40,554 bases of DNA, taken from Eubacteriales bacterium (lineage in GTDB: Bacteria; Bacillota; Clostridia; Lachnospirales; Lachnospiraceae). The notes under the pieces were generated by a model. That model searched no databases and was not told the DNA's origin. It was given only the letters and a program-made list of their open reading frames with translations. A program made the position numbers and the translations under genes. Every line of letters begins with the position of its first letter. Position 1 is the first letter of the stretch. This document shows, in pieces, positions 8,540 through 20,774 of the stretch. The DNA lies in the NCBI GenBank assembly GCA_030524455.1, contig JAUNGT010000028.1:1-40554 (forward strand). Reading direction: 5' to 3'.

Positions 8540-8944
8540 TTACCGAAGCGTCTCGATCCGCGCCACAGCCCGCTGCAGCGCCGTCTCCGCCCGGGCAAGA
8601 TCCGTGTCCGCCTGATGGGCCGCAAGCCGCTCCTCCGCCCGCTTCCGCGCTGCCTCCGCCCGGGAGATATCAATCTCGCCCGGCCACTCCGCAGCCTCCG
8701 CCAGGATGGAAATCCGATCCGGCAGAATCTCCGCAAAGCCCGTGTGAAGAGCAGCCCTTCTCTTACCGCCGCTCTCCGTCAGCGTGAGCACGCCGGGCTT
8801 TAGGATCACCGTCAGGGGGATATGGCCGGGATATACGCCGATCTCCCCCTCCGTGGTGCAAAACTCCGCCATCTGCGCCGGCCCCTCATAGAAAATCCGG
8901 TCCGGCGTGATGATCCTGATCAGAAAAGTCTTCTCCTCCGCCAT
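8540..8944 (-). CDS. atpC: F1 ATP synthase epsilon subunit
   Basis: A 134-residue epsilon subunit, the rotor-stalk and regulatory subunit of F1. The N-terminal beta-sandwich shows IITPDRIFYEGPAQMAEFCT and GEIGVYPGHIPLTVIL; the C-terminal part is the two-helix regulatory domain (SRAEAARKRAEERLAAH and onward). The start at 8944 (MAEEKTF) was chosen over an upstream in-frame ATG because it lies 7 bases after atpD with GAGGT in position. It is the last gene of the operon, before the terminator at 8479-8514. Confidence 0.95.
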   Translation of the reverse strand: MAEEKTFLIRIITPDRIFYEGPAQMAEFCTTEGEIGVYPGHIPLTVILKPGVLTLTESGGKRRAALHTGFAEILPDRISILAEAAEWPGEIDISRAEAARKRAEERLAAHQADTDLARAETALQRAVARIETLR

Positions 8945-8951
8945 GCCGACC

Positions 8952-10388
<1,437 letters not shown>

Positions 10389-11273
10389 CTACCCGATCGC
10401 GGCCGCGCCGCCGATAATCTCCGTCAGCTCCTGGGTAATCGCGCCCTGACGCGCCCGGTTGTACAGAAGCGTCAGATCCTCCAGCATCTCCTCCGCGTTT
10501 CCGGTCGCCGAATCCATAGCCTGCATCCGCGCCCCGTTCTCGCTGGCGGACGCCTCCAGCAGCCCGCCGTAGATCATGCTGACGATATATTTGGGAATCA
10601 GCATCTCCAGGATGCTCTCCTCCTCCGTATCATAATTCATTTGAAGCTTTGCAGCGCTTCCGGTTTCCTCCCGGCTGTCCGCCGTTTTCTCCTGCCCGGA
10701 GGCCTCTGTGGATACCGGCAGCAGCCGGATCAGCTTCGGCTGATGCACCACCGTATTGACAAAGGAGGTGTAGGCCAGCCAGATCTCGCCCACCTCGCCT
10801 CTTGCAAAGGAAGCCAGCGCCTCCTTCCCCAGGGCAGCCGCGTCCTCGTAGCAGGGCTCCTCGCACATATCCGAGCAGTCCAGCCGGATATGGCAGCCCG
10901 CTCTCTGCAAAGCCTCGCGTCCTTTTTTGCCGGCTGCGTAAATGTCCAGCTGATCAAGCGGCAGGCCGCCTCTTGTGATCAGCTTGACCACGTTTGCGTT
11001 ATAGCCGCCCGCCAGCCCCCGGTTGGAGGTCATGACGATCACAGCCTTCCGGCCGCTTCCGCCTCCCTGCAAATAAGGATGCCGTATGCCGGCGGAGCGC
11101 TCCAGGATGGATTGCATGGTCTGGTACACCCCGTCGGAATAGGGCCTCGTATGCTCAGCCTTTTCCCGCGCCTTCTGCAGCTTGACGGTTGCAACCAGCT
11201 TCATGGCCCTGGTGATCTGCCCGGTGCTCTGGATACTGCTTCTGCGCCTTTTGATGTCTCTCATGGAAGCCAT
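10389..11273 (-). CDS. atpG: F1 ATP synthase gamma subunit
   Basis: A 294-residue central stalk subunit. Both ends carry the conserved helices that form the rotor shaft: MASMRDIKRRRSSIQSTGQI with TRAMKLVATVKLQKA at the N-terminus and LYNRARQGAITQELTEIIGG at the C-terminus. The Rossmann-like middle contains VIVMTSNRGLAGGYNANV. A variable stretch (about 205-225) is rich in charged residues. It lies between atpA and atpD as usual. Confidence 0.96.
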   Translation of the reverse strand: MASMRDIKRRRSSIQSTGQITRAMKLVATVKLQKAREKAEHTRPYSDGVYQTMQSILERSAGIRHPYLQGGGSGRKAVIVMTSNRGLAGGYNANVVKLITRGGLPLDQLDIYAAGKKGREALQRAGCHIRLDCSDMCEEPCYEDAAALGKEALASFARGEVGEIWLAYTSFVNTVVHQPKLIRLLPVSTEASGQEKTADSREETGSAAKLQMNYDTEEESILEMLIPKYIVSMIYGGLLEASASENGARMQAMDSATGNAEEMLEDLTLLYNRARQGAITQELTEIIGGAAAIG

Positions 11274-11297
11274 GTTCTGTCACCTGCCTTCCCGCGT

Positions 11298-12896
<1,599 letters not shown>

Positions 12897-13454
12897 TTAC
12901 GCCTTCTCCGTCAAGGAAACCCTCATCAGGCTCTCCTTCATCCGCGCCAGGCTGCTCCGGATACTGCTGTCCACCACCCGGTCCCCGATCCGGATCTGTA
13001 ATCCGCCGATCAGGGCTTCCTCCTCCCGGTAGTGAATCTGCAGCTCCTCGAACGCTGTCGTGGCGAGCAGTCTCTGTCTTAGCTTCTCCTTCTGCTCCTC
13101 CGAAAGCGCCTGGGCGCTGGTCACATGGACCACGCCGATTTTGTGGAAGGCAAGACGGCGCTTTTCAAAGTCGTCCCGGACGGAAAACAGCTCGCCGAAC
13201 CGGTCCTTCTCCAAAAGAAGATGAAGAAAGCCCGTCAGCTCCCTGCTGATCCTGCCCTCAAAAACCCGGTCAAAAACCGACTTCTTTTCATCCTTGTCCA
13301 GCTCCGGATCCCGAAGCAGCGTGCCAAAATCCGGATTCTCCCGAAAAATACCGCACACGCCGTCAAGCTCCCCGGAGAGCGCGTCCAAAAGCCCCGCCTC
13401 GACGCCCAGGTCAAACAGCGCTTCCCCGTAGACCTGCGACACTAGCTTAGCCAT
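12897..13454 (-). CDS. atpH: F1 ATP synthase delta subunit
   Basis: A 185-residue delta (OSCP-type) subunit that joins the F1 head to the b-subunit peripheral stalk. It begins with KLVSQVYGEALFDLGVEAG, matching the family start, and ends in the beta-rich C-terminal domain with EEEALIGGLQIRIGDRVVD. It overlaps the end of atpF by 13 bases, with AGGAG 7 bases upstream of the ATG, so it is translationally coupled to the b subunit. Confidence 0.95.
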   Translation of the reverse strand: MAKLVSQVYGEALFDLGVEAGLLDALSGELDGVCGIFRENPDFGTLLRDPELDKDEKKSVFDRVFEGRISRELTGFLHLLLEKDRFGELFSVRDDFEKRRLAFHKIGVVHVTSAQALSEEQKEKLRQRLLATTAFEELQIHYREEEALIGGLQIRIGDRVVDSSIRSSLARMKESLMRVSLTEKA

Positions 13455-13996
13455 GTGTTTTCTCCTATCTCCGCAAGCGTCTCGTCGATCAGAGCGTTCT
13501 TTGTCTTCTCATCCATGGAAACGCGCACGAACTTTTCGGCCGCGTCCATGGCAAGCCCGATCATCTCGCACTTAATCTCATCCGCCGCCTTCTGCTTCTC
13601 CAGATCGGCCTCCACCCGGGCGCGGGCGATAATACGCGCCGCCTCCTCGCGGGCCCTCTCCACGATGTCCGCCTCGTTGGCCATCGCCCGGGCGCGGGCC
13701 GCGCTCAGGATCTCATCCGCCTGGCTCTCGACACCGGCCAGCTTTTCCTCATACTGAGCCTTCAGCTGCAGAGCCTCCTGCTCCGCCGCCTTTGCATGGT
13801 CCAGCTCGCCCGCAATCTTCTCCTGCCGCTTCTGCATGAATTTCCTGGCAGGATTAAACAGCAGGTAGGACAGCGCCAGAAACAGCACGAACACCGCAAT
13901 GATCGTGAGCACAGAGTCCGCCAGCAGCTGAAAATCCAGGTCGAACAGCCTGGGCTCCATCTGAGCGGTCAAAAATACTGCGCTTCTATAATACAA
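13442..13996 (-). CDS. atpF: F0 ATP synthase b subunit
   Basis: A 184-residue b subunit: one membrane helix (SVLTIIAVFVLFLALSYLLF, about 28-47) followed by a long Ala/Glu/Lys/Arg-rich coiled coil that forms the peripheral stalk. The start was set at a TTG codon because AAGGAGG lies 8 bases upstream; an in-frame ATG 12 codons later (MEPRLFDLDF) has no ribosome binding site. It sits between atpE and atpH. Confidence 0.92.
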   Translation of the reverse strand: MYYRSAVFLTAQMEPRLFDLDFQLLADSVLTIIAVFVLFLALSYLLFNPARKFMQKRQEKIAGELDHAKAAEQEALQLKAQYEEKLAGVESQADEILSAARARAMANEADIVERAREEAARIIARARVEADLEKQKAADEIKCEMIGLAMDAAEKFVRVSMDEKTKNALIDETLAEIGENTWLS

Positions 13997-14032
13997 TCTT
14001 CCCGCCTCCTTCCTTATTCCGGTAACGCTTCA

Positions 14033-15068
<1,036 letters not shown>

Positions 15069-15072
15069 CCTC

Positions 15073-15468
15073 TCACCTCCTCTTCTTTTCTTGATATTTG
15101 TGTACAAAGGGCTGTAAATAGGCTGACGCCTTAATCCCCATCAGCCCGGCGAAGGCCGCCAGGGGATCCGCCCACTTTGTCAGCATCAAAGCTGCGAAGA
15201 CGAGTACGAACACCAGGTACCTGCCCCAGCTGCGCACCATGAGATACTTCTGCGCGCCTTCCCCCAGATCCAGAGCGGTGTCCAGCACCTTCCACATATG
15301 CCAGACTGCGGCCAGCGCCATCAGGCAGCCGATCAGCACTCCCAGTCCGGTGTAAAGAGGGTCCTCCACCCACCAGACCGAGGCTGCCTCGCAGAGAGCC
15401 GCCCACACAAGCACTCCCAGCCACATCTCCTTCACAGTCCCATCCGCATTCTTAAAAAAACGTATCAT
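15073..15468 (-). CDS. ATP synthase subunit I-like membrane protein
   Basis: A 131-residue protein with about four hydrophobic helices (WLGVLVWAALCEAASVWW, GVLIGCLMALAAVWHMW, YLVFVLVFAALML and a final segment), starting MIRFFKNADGTVKEMWLG. Its position directly before atpB and its topology match the AtpI/subunit I family, which helps c-ring assembly. It overlaps the preceding small gene by 4 bases (ATGA). Sequence conservation in the family is low, so the assignment rests mainly on context and topology. Confidence 0.75.
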   Translation of the reverse strand: MIRFFKNADGTVKEMWLGVLVWAALCEAASVWWVEDPLYTGLGVLIGCLMALAAVWHMWKVLDTALDLGEGAQKYLMVRSWGRYLVFVLVFAALMLTKWADPLAAFAGLMGIKASAYLQPFVHKYQEKKRR

Positions 15469-15707
15469 TTGCCGCCTTTCCGTCCCTTCGCGCCGTAAAT
15501 CCGTCTGGCCAACCGGTAGACATTGCCAAACCCCGCGAGGGCTCCCACAAAAAACAGCAGAACCGTCCAAAACTGTGTCCCCAGACGCCGGTCCAGCCAG
15601 TACCCTGCCGCAAACATCATAGCCATGGGCACCAGCATCATGATCCCAAACTGGGAGATCAGCGCCAGGCACTGCCAGACGGTTCTGTTAAAAGAATGCT
15701 TCGCCAT
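15465..15707 (-). CDS. AtpZ/AtpI family protein
   Basis: An 80-residue protein with two membrane helices (CLALISQFGIMMLVPMAMMF and FWTVLLFFVGALAGFGNVYR) and the GYWLDRRLGT connecting motif of the ATPase_gene1 (AtpZ) family. It is the first gene of the atp operon. Members are thought to assist F0 assembly or ion supply. The start was placed at 15707 (MAKHSFN) because AAGGAG lies 6 bases upstream. Confidence 0.85.
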   Translation of the reverse strand: MAKHSFNRTVWQCLALISQFGIMMLVPMAMMFAAGYWLDRRLGTQFWTVLLFFVGALAGFGNVYRLARRIYGAKGRKGGK

Positions 15708-15738
15708 AGACGTCTCCTTCATTGATGCACCTTTTTTT

Positions 15739-15766
15739 ATTATACCATTTTATTTTTACTTGTCCA
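15739..15766 (-). promoter_or_regulatory. Promoter of the atp operon
   Basis: On the minus strand, -35 TGGACA (15761-15766) and a perfect -10 TATAAT (15739-15744) are 16 bases apart in an AT-rich stretch. It lies about 30 bases upstream of the first atp gene. Confidence 0.75.
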
Positions 15767-15874
15767 CAAATTTTCTTGTCCGGAAGGGGGACAGTTTGGG
15801 AAAAGTGCCGCAAGAATGAGCGGATATTGCGGCTCGGACCGGAAAAGGGAATCCGGCTTTTCGTCATTCTTTCC

Positions 15875-15903
15875 TTGACTTCTCCGTAAGGGCAGGGTAA
15901 AAT
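15875..15903 (+). promoter_or_regulatory. Promoter of the DUF402 gene
   Basis: -35 TTGACT and -10 TAAAAT are separated by 17 bases, about 68 bases before the ATG at 15971. It is divergent from the atp promoter. Confidence 0.6.
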
Positions 15904-15970
15904 TTCTGTAACCGAAAATTTTCATTTTTTCGCAGCGCGTCCTTCCCGCTGCGCCACAAAAGGAGATGTC

Positions 15971-16585
15971 ATGGACAACGCCCGGAGTATTTGCAGCGAA
16001 CAGACTCGGCCGACCTTTTTCCACGGCCCGAACCGCCACACTGCGCTCTACCGCAGACGGCTGATTCCCGCGGAATGCGTTCCCCTCTCTGACGACCGCA
16101 TCCTGCTGTGCCAGGACGGCCTGCTGGTCACCTCCTGGAAAACCATCCGTCCCAAGAAAAATATGGATCACGGCATTTCCTGCTATTACCTCGACGACGG
16201 CTTCAAAATCAGCAAATTTTACCGCGCCGACCACTCTCTTCTGTACTATTACTGCGACATTATTTCCCCTGCTTATGAACCGCATACGAACACTTTGACC
16301 GTAACCGATCTGCTGGCCGATGTGATTATCGAACCGGATCATTTTGTGCGCGTTGCAGATATGGACGAGCTGGCTCTGGCTTTTGCCGACAATTTGCTTT
16401 CGCCGCAGCTTCTGCAGACCGCCCTTTTTTCGCTGGACAGGCTTTTGAAGCTTCTCTATTCCGGCCAGCTTCCCCGGCTGCTTGGGCCCATGGAAGCGGT
16501 GGAAAAAGGGCTTGCCCCGGAGGAGTACGGCCTTTCGCCCAGAAGGGGCGTTTCCCTGGCTGCCACGGCGATTTCGCCGGTGTGA
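15971..16585 (+). CDS. DUF402 domain protein
   Basis: A 204-residue soluble protein. The core resembles DUF402 (FomD/Ntdp-like) proteins: KFYRADHSLLYYYCDIISP, then TLTVTDLLADVIIEPD and VRVADMDELALAFADNLLS. Characterised DUF402 proteins include nucleoside di/triphosphate phosphohydrolases, but the substrate here is unknown. The C-terminal 60 residues form a helical extension. AGGAG lies 5 bases before the ATG. It probably forms a two-gene operon with the ATC-hydrolase family gene 27 bases downstream. Confidence 0.8.
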   Translation: MDNARSICSEQTRPTFFHGPNRHTALYRRRLIPAECVPLSDDRILLCQDGLLVTSWKTIRPKKNMDHGISCYYLDDGFKISKFYRADHSLLYYYCDIISPAYEPHTNTLTVTDLLADVIIEPDHFVRVADMDELALAFADNLLSPQLLQTALFSLDRLLKLLYSGQLPRLLGPMEAVEKGLAPEEYGLSPRRGVSLAATAISPV

Positions 16586-16612
16586 GAGATATTGAGACAA
16601 GGAGGCGATGAA

Positions 16613-17314
16613 ATGAAAGATCGTGAGCTGCCGTTTGACCGCACTTGCCATGTGCTGTATTCCAGGCCCTGCCAAAAACAAATATGCGCGAAAATCGCGC
16701 TGCATTATCCAAAAGAAAAGCGGGAGGCAGTCTGGGAAAAAGTACAGCGGCAGTATGTCACTTTTCTCTCAGACTGGCGTACGGATCTCGGCGGCAAAAA
16801 GAATTTTCACAACGGCGTAGGCGGCACCTATGACTGTATCGCCATTATGAGCTATTATGTCGTATGCAGGTCTGTCACCTCTGTTCAGGAGATCGGGGAG
16901 ATAGAAGAAAATCTGATTCTGCCTTCCTTCCGAAAATTGCGCTTTGTGGACTGCAATAAGCCCTTTTGGAAAAGGCTTCTGTACAAGGCGTTCACCTCCG
17001 CCAAGTCAGGCTGCGACAAGTGGCACGATTACGAGATGGCGGTGGCGCCTTACGGGAAGGATAAACCTGTTTCTTATGAATTTACAGCGTGTCCGATCGC
17101 GGAATTTGCCGGCAGGCATGGGCTTACGGATATTATGCCTGCTCTGTGCAATGTGGATTTTCCGGCTATGGAGCTGCTCCGGGCAAAGCTTGTACGAACC
17201 ACTACCTGTGCAAACGGTGAAAAGTGCGACTACACGATCTGCGGCGATCAGGATCCCTGGTTGAGGGAGCATCCGGAGTATTGGGATGAGGCGGGGTATC
17301 GGAAAAATAAATAG
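16613..17314 (+). CDS. L-2-amino-thiazoline-4-carboxylate hydrolase family protein
   Basis: A 233-residue protein resembling the ATC hydrolase family (PF14196). The C-terminal half carries the conserved pattern FTACPIAEFAGRHGLTDIMP, CNVDFPAMELLRAKLVRTTT and GEKCDYTICGDQD. The type enzyme hydrolyses a thiazoline in cysteine synthesis in Pseudomonas; in Clostridia the family is diverse and the substrate unknown. The conserved Cys, Asp and Gly-x-x-Cys-Asp residues are all present. The start at 16613 has AAGGAGG 7 bases upstream; a TTG-started longer frame at 16592 is less likely. Confidence 0.75.
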   Translation: MKDRELPFDRTCHVLYSRPCQKQICAKIALHYPKEKREAVWEKVQRQYVTFLSDWRTDLGGKKNFHNGVGGTYDCIAIMSYYVVCRSVTSVQEIGEIEENLILPSFRKLRFVDCNKPFWKRLLYKAFTSAKSGCDKWHDYEMAVAPYGKDKPVSYEFTACPIAEFAGRHGLTDIMPALCNVDFPAMELLRAKLVRTTTCANGEKCDYTICGDQDPWLREHPEYWDEAGYRKNK

Positions 17315-17330
17315 GAATTTCTATGTTTTG

Positions 17331-17840
17331 CGCTTGGGGTGGGATGGGTGGGTGGGCGGTCGCTGTTCGCCCCCTTGGGGCGAAGGCGCTTGGTTGAGAT
17401 GGTCGGGGGTGTCGCGCTGTTCGCCCCAAGGGGCGAAGGCGCTTGGGGTGGGATGGGTGGTGGGTGGTCGCTGTTCGCCCCCTTGGGGCGAAGGCGCTTG
17501 GCTGAGATGGTCGGGTGGCGGGCGGTCGCTGTTCGCCCCCCTGGGGCGAAGGCGCTTGGTTGAGATGGTCGGGGGTGTCGCGCTGTTCGCCCCGTCGGGG
17601 CGAAGGCGCTTGGGGTGAGATGGGTAGGTGGTGGGCGGTCGCTGTTCGCCCCTTGGGGCGAAGGCGCTTGGTTGAGATGGTCGGGGGTGTCGCGCTGTTC
17701 GCCCCCTTGGGGCGAAGGCGCTTGGGGTGAGATGGATGGTGGGCGGTCGCTGTTCGCCCCCTTGGGGCGAAGGCGCTTGGTTGAGATGGCCGGGGGTGTC
17801 GCGCTGTTCGCCCCTTTGGGGCGAAGGCGCTTGGGGTGGG
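17331..17840. repeat. Tandem array of nine palindromic GC-rich repeat units
   Basis: Nine copies of a 32-33-base core, CGCTGTTCGCCCC(n)GGGGCGAAGGCGCTTGG, start at 17361, 17415, 17469, 17527, 17581, 17640, 17693, 17748 and 17802 (period 53-59). A truncated copy precedes them at 17331. Each core contains the inverted repeat TTCGCCCC/GGGGCGAA. The linkers fall into two classes: one like TTGAGATGGTCGGGGGTGTC and one like GGTGGGATGGGTGGTGGGTG. They mostly alternate, giving a higher-order dimer near 110 bases. All minus-strand frames stay open through it and spell Pro/Ser/Arg-rich repeats, which is a by-product of composition. It fills the gap between the ATC-hydrolase gene and the terminator at 17919-17974. 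Confidence 0.85.
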
Positions 17841-17918
17841 GTGGGTGGCGGTAGTCCGACGGGCACGCTCGAAAACGCTGGCGCGTTTCCTCGCTTTGCG
17901 GCATTCGCCGCATAGCTC

Positions 17919-17974
17919 AAAAGGCCGGGGCACTCCCAGGTAAGCAAGCTTCCCTGGGAGCGTCCCGGTCTTTT
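17919..17974. terminator. Long bidirectional terminator
   Basis: AAAAGGCCGGGGCACTCCCAGG pairs with CCTGGGAGCGTCCCGGTCTTTT with a few mismatches, giving a 20-bp class stem flanked by A and T runs on both sides. It ends transcription from the ATC-hydrolase side and from the wall-hydrolase gene ending at 17993. Confidence 0.8.
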
Positions 17975-17992
17975 GGGCTGCCCGTCTCATTG

Positions 17993-19174
17993 CTAGTAAA
18001 AGATGTGGTCCCCGATTTGGATGCCGGTCAGGCCGGGGATGGGGGTGCGGAAGTAGACGCAGCGGCCTACGTTGGTGTAGCCTGCCATGGCTTCGTCTGC
18101 TGCTTTGTAGCAGGAGGCGGTGGCGCGGTTTTGGGCCAGGGCCAGGGAGAGGTGGCCGTCCAGTACGGGGGCAAATTGTTTGTACTGGTAGATGACGCTG
18201 GAGACGGTGTTGGGGTAGACGGAGCTGAGCACGCGGTTGATGACTACGGCTCCCACGGCGACCTGGCCCTCGTAGGGCTGGTTGCCGGCCTCGCAGTATA
18301 TCAGGTTGGCGAGCAGGTAGCGGTCGTCCTCCGTAAAGGTTACTTCCGAAATGTCCCGCCATTTGGAGTTCGCGGCAAGCCGGGATTTCGCGATTTCCTC
18401 CTGAAGCTGTTTCTGGAGAGCGGCAATGTTTTCATTCTGAGCCTCGATCTGGTCGGCCAGGGCGTCCGCCTGTGCCTGGGCGTCGGCGATCTGTCCGGAG
18501 TAGGCGCTGATTCCGCTCTTGGTCTTATTGACGCTGGCGGTGATGTTCGCCTTTTCTGTTTCGGCCTGTGCCTGCAGCTCCTCCAGCTGTTCCTTTTCCT
18601 CCTCCAGCTGGGCCTCCAGTTCCTCGATGGCCTCGCGCTGGGCCTTGTAGGTCAGGAGCAGGTTTCTGTCGTATTCATGGAGTTTTTCAATATAAATACT
18701 CTGGTTTAGCATATCGGAAAAACTTCTGGCGCGAAAAAGGATTTCCAGGTAGGTACGGTTATTGTCCCGGTAAAGGTAGCGGATCCTTTTTTTCATATCC
18801 GCATACTGCCGGGCCTCCGTCTCCTTCGCCTGATCCAGCTTTTCCTGCGTGTCCGCAATTTCCTCGTTTTTGTCGATGACGTTTTGCTCGATCTCCTCCA
18901 GTCTCTGGCTGATCTCCGTCAAATCCTGCGTCAATCCGTCCAGCTGGCCCTGGAGGGAATCCCTGGCGCTGTTGAGGGAACCGATATTCTTTTCCGTCTC
19001 TTCCTTCTGGTTTTCCGCGGCTTCCTTATTTTCCTTGGCGTCGTCGATCTGATCCTGAATTTCCTTGATCTTGTCCGCCTGCGCGGTCAGCGCCGTGTGG
19101 TTTGTGCACAGGGCAACGACCAGCGCCGCCAGAAAAAATCTGCGCCAAAGCCCCTTTCTTCCCGTCTTTTTCAT
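17993..19174 (-). CDS. PcsB-like coiled coil fused to SleB-type wall hydrolase domain
   Basis: A 393-residue secreted protein. A signal peptide (about 1-33, ending ALTAQA) is followed by a PcsB/CwlO-type coiled coil (about 34-270) rich in Glu, Gln and Ala, with the typical RIRYLYRDNNRTYLEILFRA and SFSDMLNQSIYIEKL segments. The C-terminal 115 residues are a Hydrolase_2 (SleB-like) domain: LANLIYCEAGNQPYEGQVAV with the likely catalytic Glu, then GAVVINRVLSSVYPNT. SleB domains are lytic transglycosylases that cut peptidoglycan; PcsB-type coils usually couple to FtsEX at division. The start at 19174 overlaps the deaminase stop (TGATG). It is the last gene of its operon. Confidence 0.85.
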   Translation of the reverse strand: MKKTGRKGLWRRFFLAALVVALCTNHTALTAQADKIKEIQDQIDDAKENKEAAENQKEETEKNIGSLNSARDSLQGQLDGLTQDLTEISQRLEEIEQNVIDKNEEIADTQEKLDQAKETEARQYADMKKRIRYLYRDNNRTYLEILFRARSFSDMLNQSIYIEKLHEYDRNLLLTYKAQREAIEELEAQLEEEKEQLEELQAQAETEKANITASVNKTKSGISAYSGQIADAQAQADALADQIEAQNENIAALQKQLQEEIAKSRLAANSKWRDISEVTFTEDDRYLLANLIYCEAGNQPYEGQVAVGAVVINRVLSSVYPNTVSSVIYQYKQFAPVLDGHLSLALAQNRATASCYKAADEAMAGYTNVGRCVYFRTPIPGLTGIQIGDHIFY

Positions 19175-19653
19175 CAAAGCTCCATTTTTACCACGCGGCC
19201 GCTCTTTTGGTAGGCGCGGTAGGCCACGCCCGCTGCCCGGAACATTCTCTTGGAGGCGCGCACGGAGGGAGTCTCCGCGTATTTGTCGGAATCGTATATG
19301 ACCTCCTTGATTCCGCTCTGTATAATCGCCTTCGCGCACTCGTTGCACGGAAAAAGCGTCACATAGAGCTTTGCGCCCGCCAGGCTGCCGCCGCGGTAAT
19401 TCAAAATCGCATTCAGTTCACTGTGTGTCACATATGGATATTTGGTTTCCAGTTCTTCCCCCTCCCGCTCCCAGGGGAAATCGTCATCGGAGCAGCCGAT
19501 GGGAAAGCCGTTGTAGCCCATGGACAAAATCTTATTGTCCTGCCCGACAATGCAGGCCCCCACCTGTGTGCCGGGATCTTTGGAGCGCATCCCCGCCAGC
19601 TTTGCCACTCCCATAAAATACTCGTCCCAGGAAATATAATCCGCCCGCTTCAT
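19174..19653 (-). CDS. dCMP deaminase family protein
   Basis: A 159-residue zinc-dependent cytidine/deoxycytidylate deaminase. Zinc and catalytic residues are visible in THSELNAIL (His77, Glu79) and FPCNECAKAI (Cys103, Cys106). The N-terminal SWDEYFMGVAKLAGMRSKDP is typical of dCMP deaminases and ComEB. It converts dCMP to dUMP for dTMP synthesis. It lies 27 bases after upp, so the operon groups pyrimidine salvage functions. The start at 19653 has AGAGGT 6 bases upstream. Confidence 0.9.
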   Translation of the reverse strand: MKRADYISWDEYFMGVAKLAGMRSKDPGTQVGACIVGQDNKILSMGYNGFPIGCSDDDFPWEREGEELETKYPYVTHSELNAILNYRGGSLAGAKLYVTLFPCNECAKAIIQSGIKEVIYDSDKYAETPSVRASKRMFRAAGVAYRAYQKSGRVVKMEL

Positions 19654-19679
19654 CGCCGCACCTCTTTCCCTTATATCGT

Positions 19680-20309
19680 TTATTTCGTTCCGAAAATCCT
19701 GTCTCCTGCGTCTCCCAGTCCGGGAACAATATATCCGTGCTCGTTTAAGTGGTCGTCCAGCGCGCCGATATAGATGTCCACATCGGGATGCGCCTCCTGC
19801 ATGGCCTTCACGCCCTCCGGCGCAGCGATAATGCAAAGAAAATGGATTTTTCTGCAGCCCTTTTCCTTGAGCATACGGATCGCCGCCACGGAGGAGCCTC
19901 CGGTCGCCAGCATGGGATCCACCACGAAAACCTCACGCTCCGCGCAGTCCGCAGGCAGCTTACAGTAATATTCCACCGGTTTTAACGTTTCCGGATCGCG
20001 GTACAGGCCGATATGTCCCACCTTGGCCGCCGGGATCAGCTGCAGCACGCCGTCCACCATTCCCAGGCCCGCGCGCAGGATCGGCACAATCGCCATCTTG
20101 CGTCCTTTCAGCTCCTTCACGGTTGCCTTACAGATCGGTGTCTCGATCTCCACGTCCGCCAGCTGCAGATTCCGGGTCGCCTCAAAGCTGATGAGCATGG
20201 CGATCTCGCCGATCGCCTGGCGGAAATCCTTCGTTCCGGTCTCCTTTCTCCTGATCAGGCCGATTTTGTGCTGGATCAGCGGATGATCCATGACAACTAC
20301 CTTGGACAT
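19680..20309 (-). CDS. upp: Uracil phosphoribosyltransferase
   Basis: A 209-residue enzyme of normal length that makes UMP from uracil and PRPP. The PRPP-binding loop is [15 protein letters not shown], and the uracil-binding C-terminal region [18 protein letters not shown] is complete. The N-terminus [20 protein letters not shown] matches the family. AAGGAGG lies 7 bases before the ATG. It sits between rpiB and the dCMP deaminase. Confidence 0.97.
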   Translation of the reverse strand: MSKVVVMDHPLIQHKIGLIRRKETGTKDFRQAIGEIAMLISFEATRNLQLADVEIETPICKATVKELKGRKMAIVPILRAGLGMVDGVLQLIPAAKVGHIGLYRDPETLKPVEYYCKLPADCAEREVFVVDPMLATGGSSVAAIRMLKEKGCRKIHFLCIIAAPEGVKAMQEAHPDVDIYIGALDDHLNEHGYIVPGLGDAGDRIFGTK

Positions 20310-20334
20310 GATAAATCCTCCTTATTTTTATTTA

Positions 20335-20760
20335 TTACTCTATCTTGGAAATCCTTCTTCGATGCTTCTCCTCACCGGAAAAAGGGGTATTCAGAAAAGT
20401 CTCCAAAATCGAAAGCGCCAGATTCGGCCCCACGATTCCCGCCCCCATTGCCAGCATGTTGGCGTCATTGTGCTCCCTCGTCAGCCGCGCGGAAAGCGTA
20501 TCCGCGCAGAGGCCGCAGCGAATCCCTGTTACCTTGTTGGCCACAATGGAAATCCCGATTCCCGTGGTGCAGATCACCACGCCCCGGTCGCATTCCCCGG
20601 CGGCCACTGCCTCGGCGGCCTTGCGGCCAAAATCCGGGTAATCGCAGGAGGCCATGCTGTCACAGCCGAAATCCCGGTAGGGAAGCTTTTTTTCCTCCAG
20701 ATACGCAATCACCCTGCATTTTAATTCATAACCTCCATGGTCACTTGCCAGCGCAATCAT
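20335..20760 (-). CDS. rpiB: Ribose 5-phosphate isomerase B
   Basis: A 141-residue RpiB/LacAB family isomerase interconverting ribose 5-phosphate and ribulose 5-phosphate. The family start IALASDHGGYELK carries the Asp-His pair, and the active-site loop is VVICTTGIGISIVANKV with the catalytic Cys. REHNDANMLAMGA is also conserved. The start at 20760 has GAGGAG 5-6 bases upstream; an in-frame ATG at 20778 overlaps the previous stop and would add six residues. It links pentose phosphate metabolism to the PRPP-using upp next to it. Confidence 0.92.
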   Translation of the reverse strand: MIALASDHGGYELKCRVIAYLEEKKLPYRDFGCDSMASCDYPDFGRKAAEAVAAGECDRGVVICTTGIGISIVANKVTGIRCGLCADTLSARLTREHNDANMLAMGAGIVGPNLALSILETFLNTPFSGEEKHRRRISKIE

Positions 20761-20774
20761 CTTTTTCTCCTCTC

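Noticed and set aside
15740..16705. 321-residue minus-strand frame opposite the DUF402 gene
   Set aside because: It covers promoters of two divergent transcripts and mirrors a well-supported gene; no ribosome binding site or family match.
17331..17840. CRISPR-like spacing of palindromic repeats
   Set aside because: The stretches between cores are not unique spacers; they are two near-identical linker types in alternation, and no cas genes are near.
17202..18362. 386-residue minus-strand frame rich in Pro, Ser and Arg across the repeat array
   Set aside because: It runs through the repeats, the terminator at 17919-17974 and the ends of genes on both sides. All minus frames are open there, so the frame is a by-product of GC-rich repeats.
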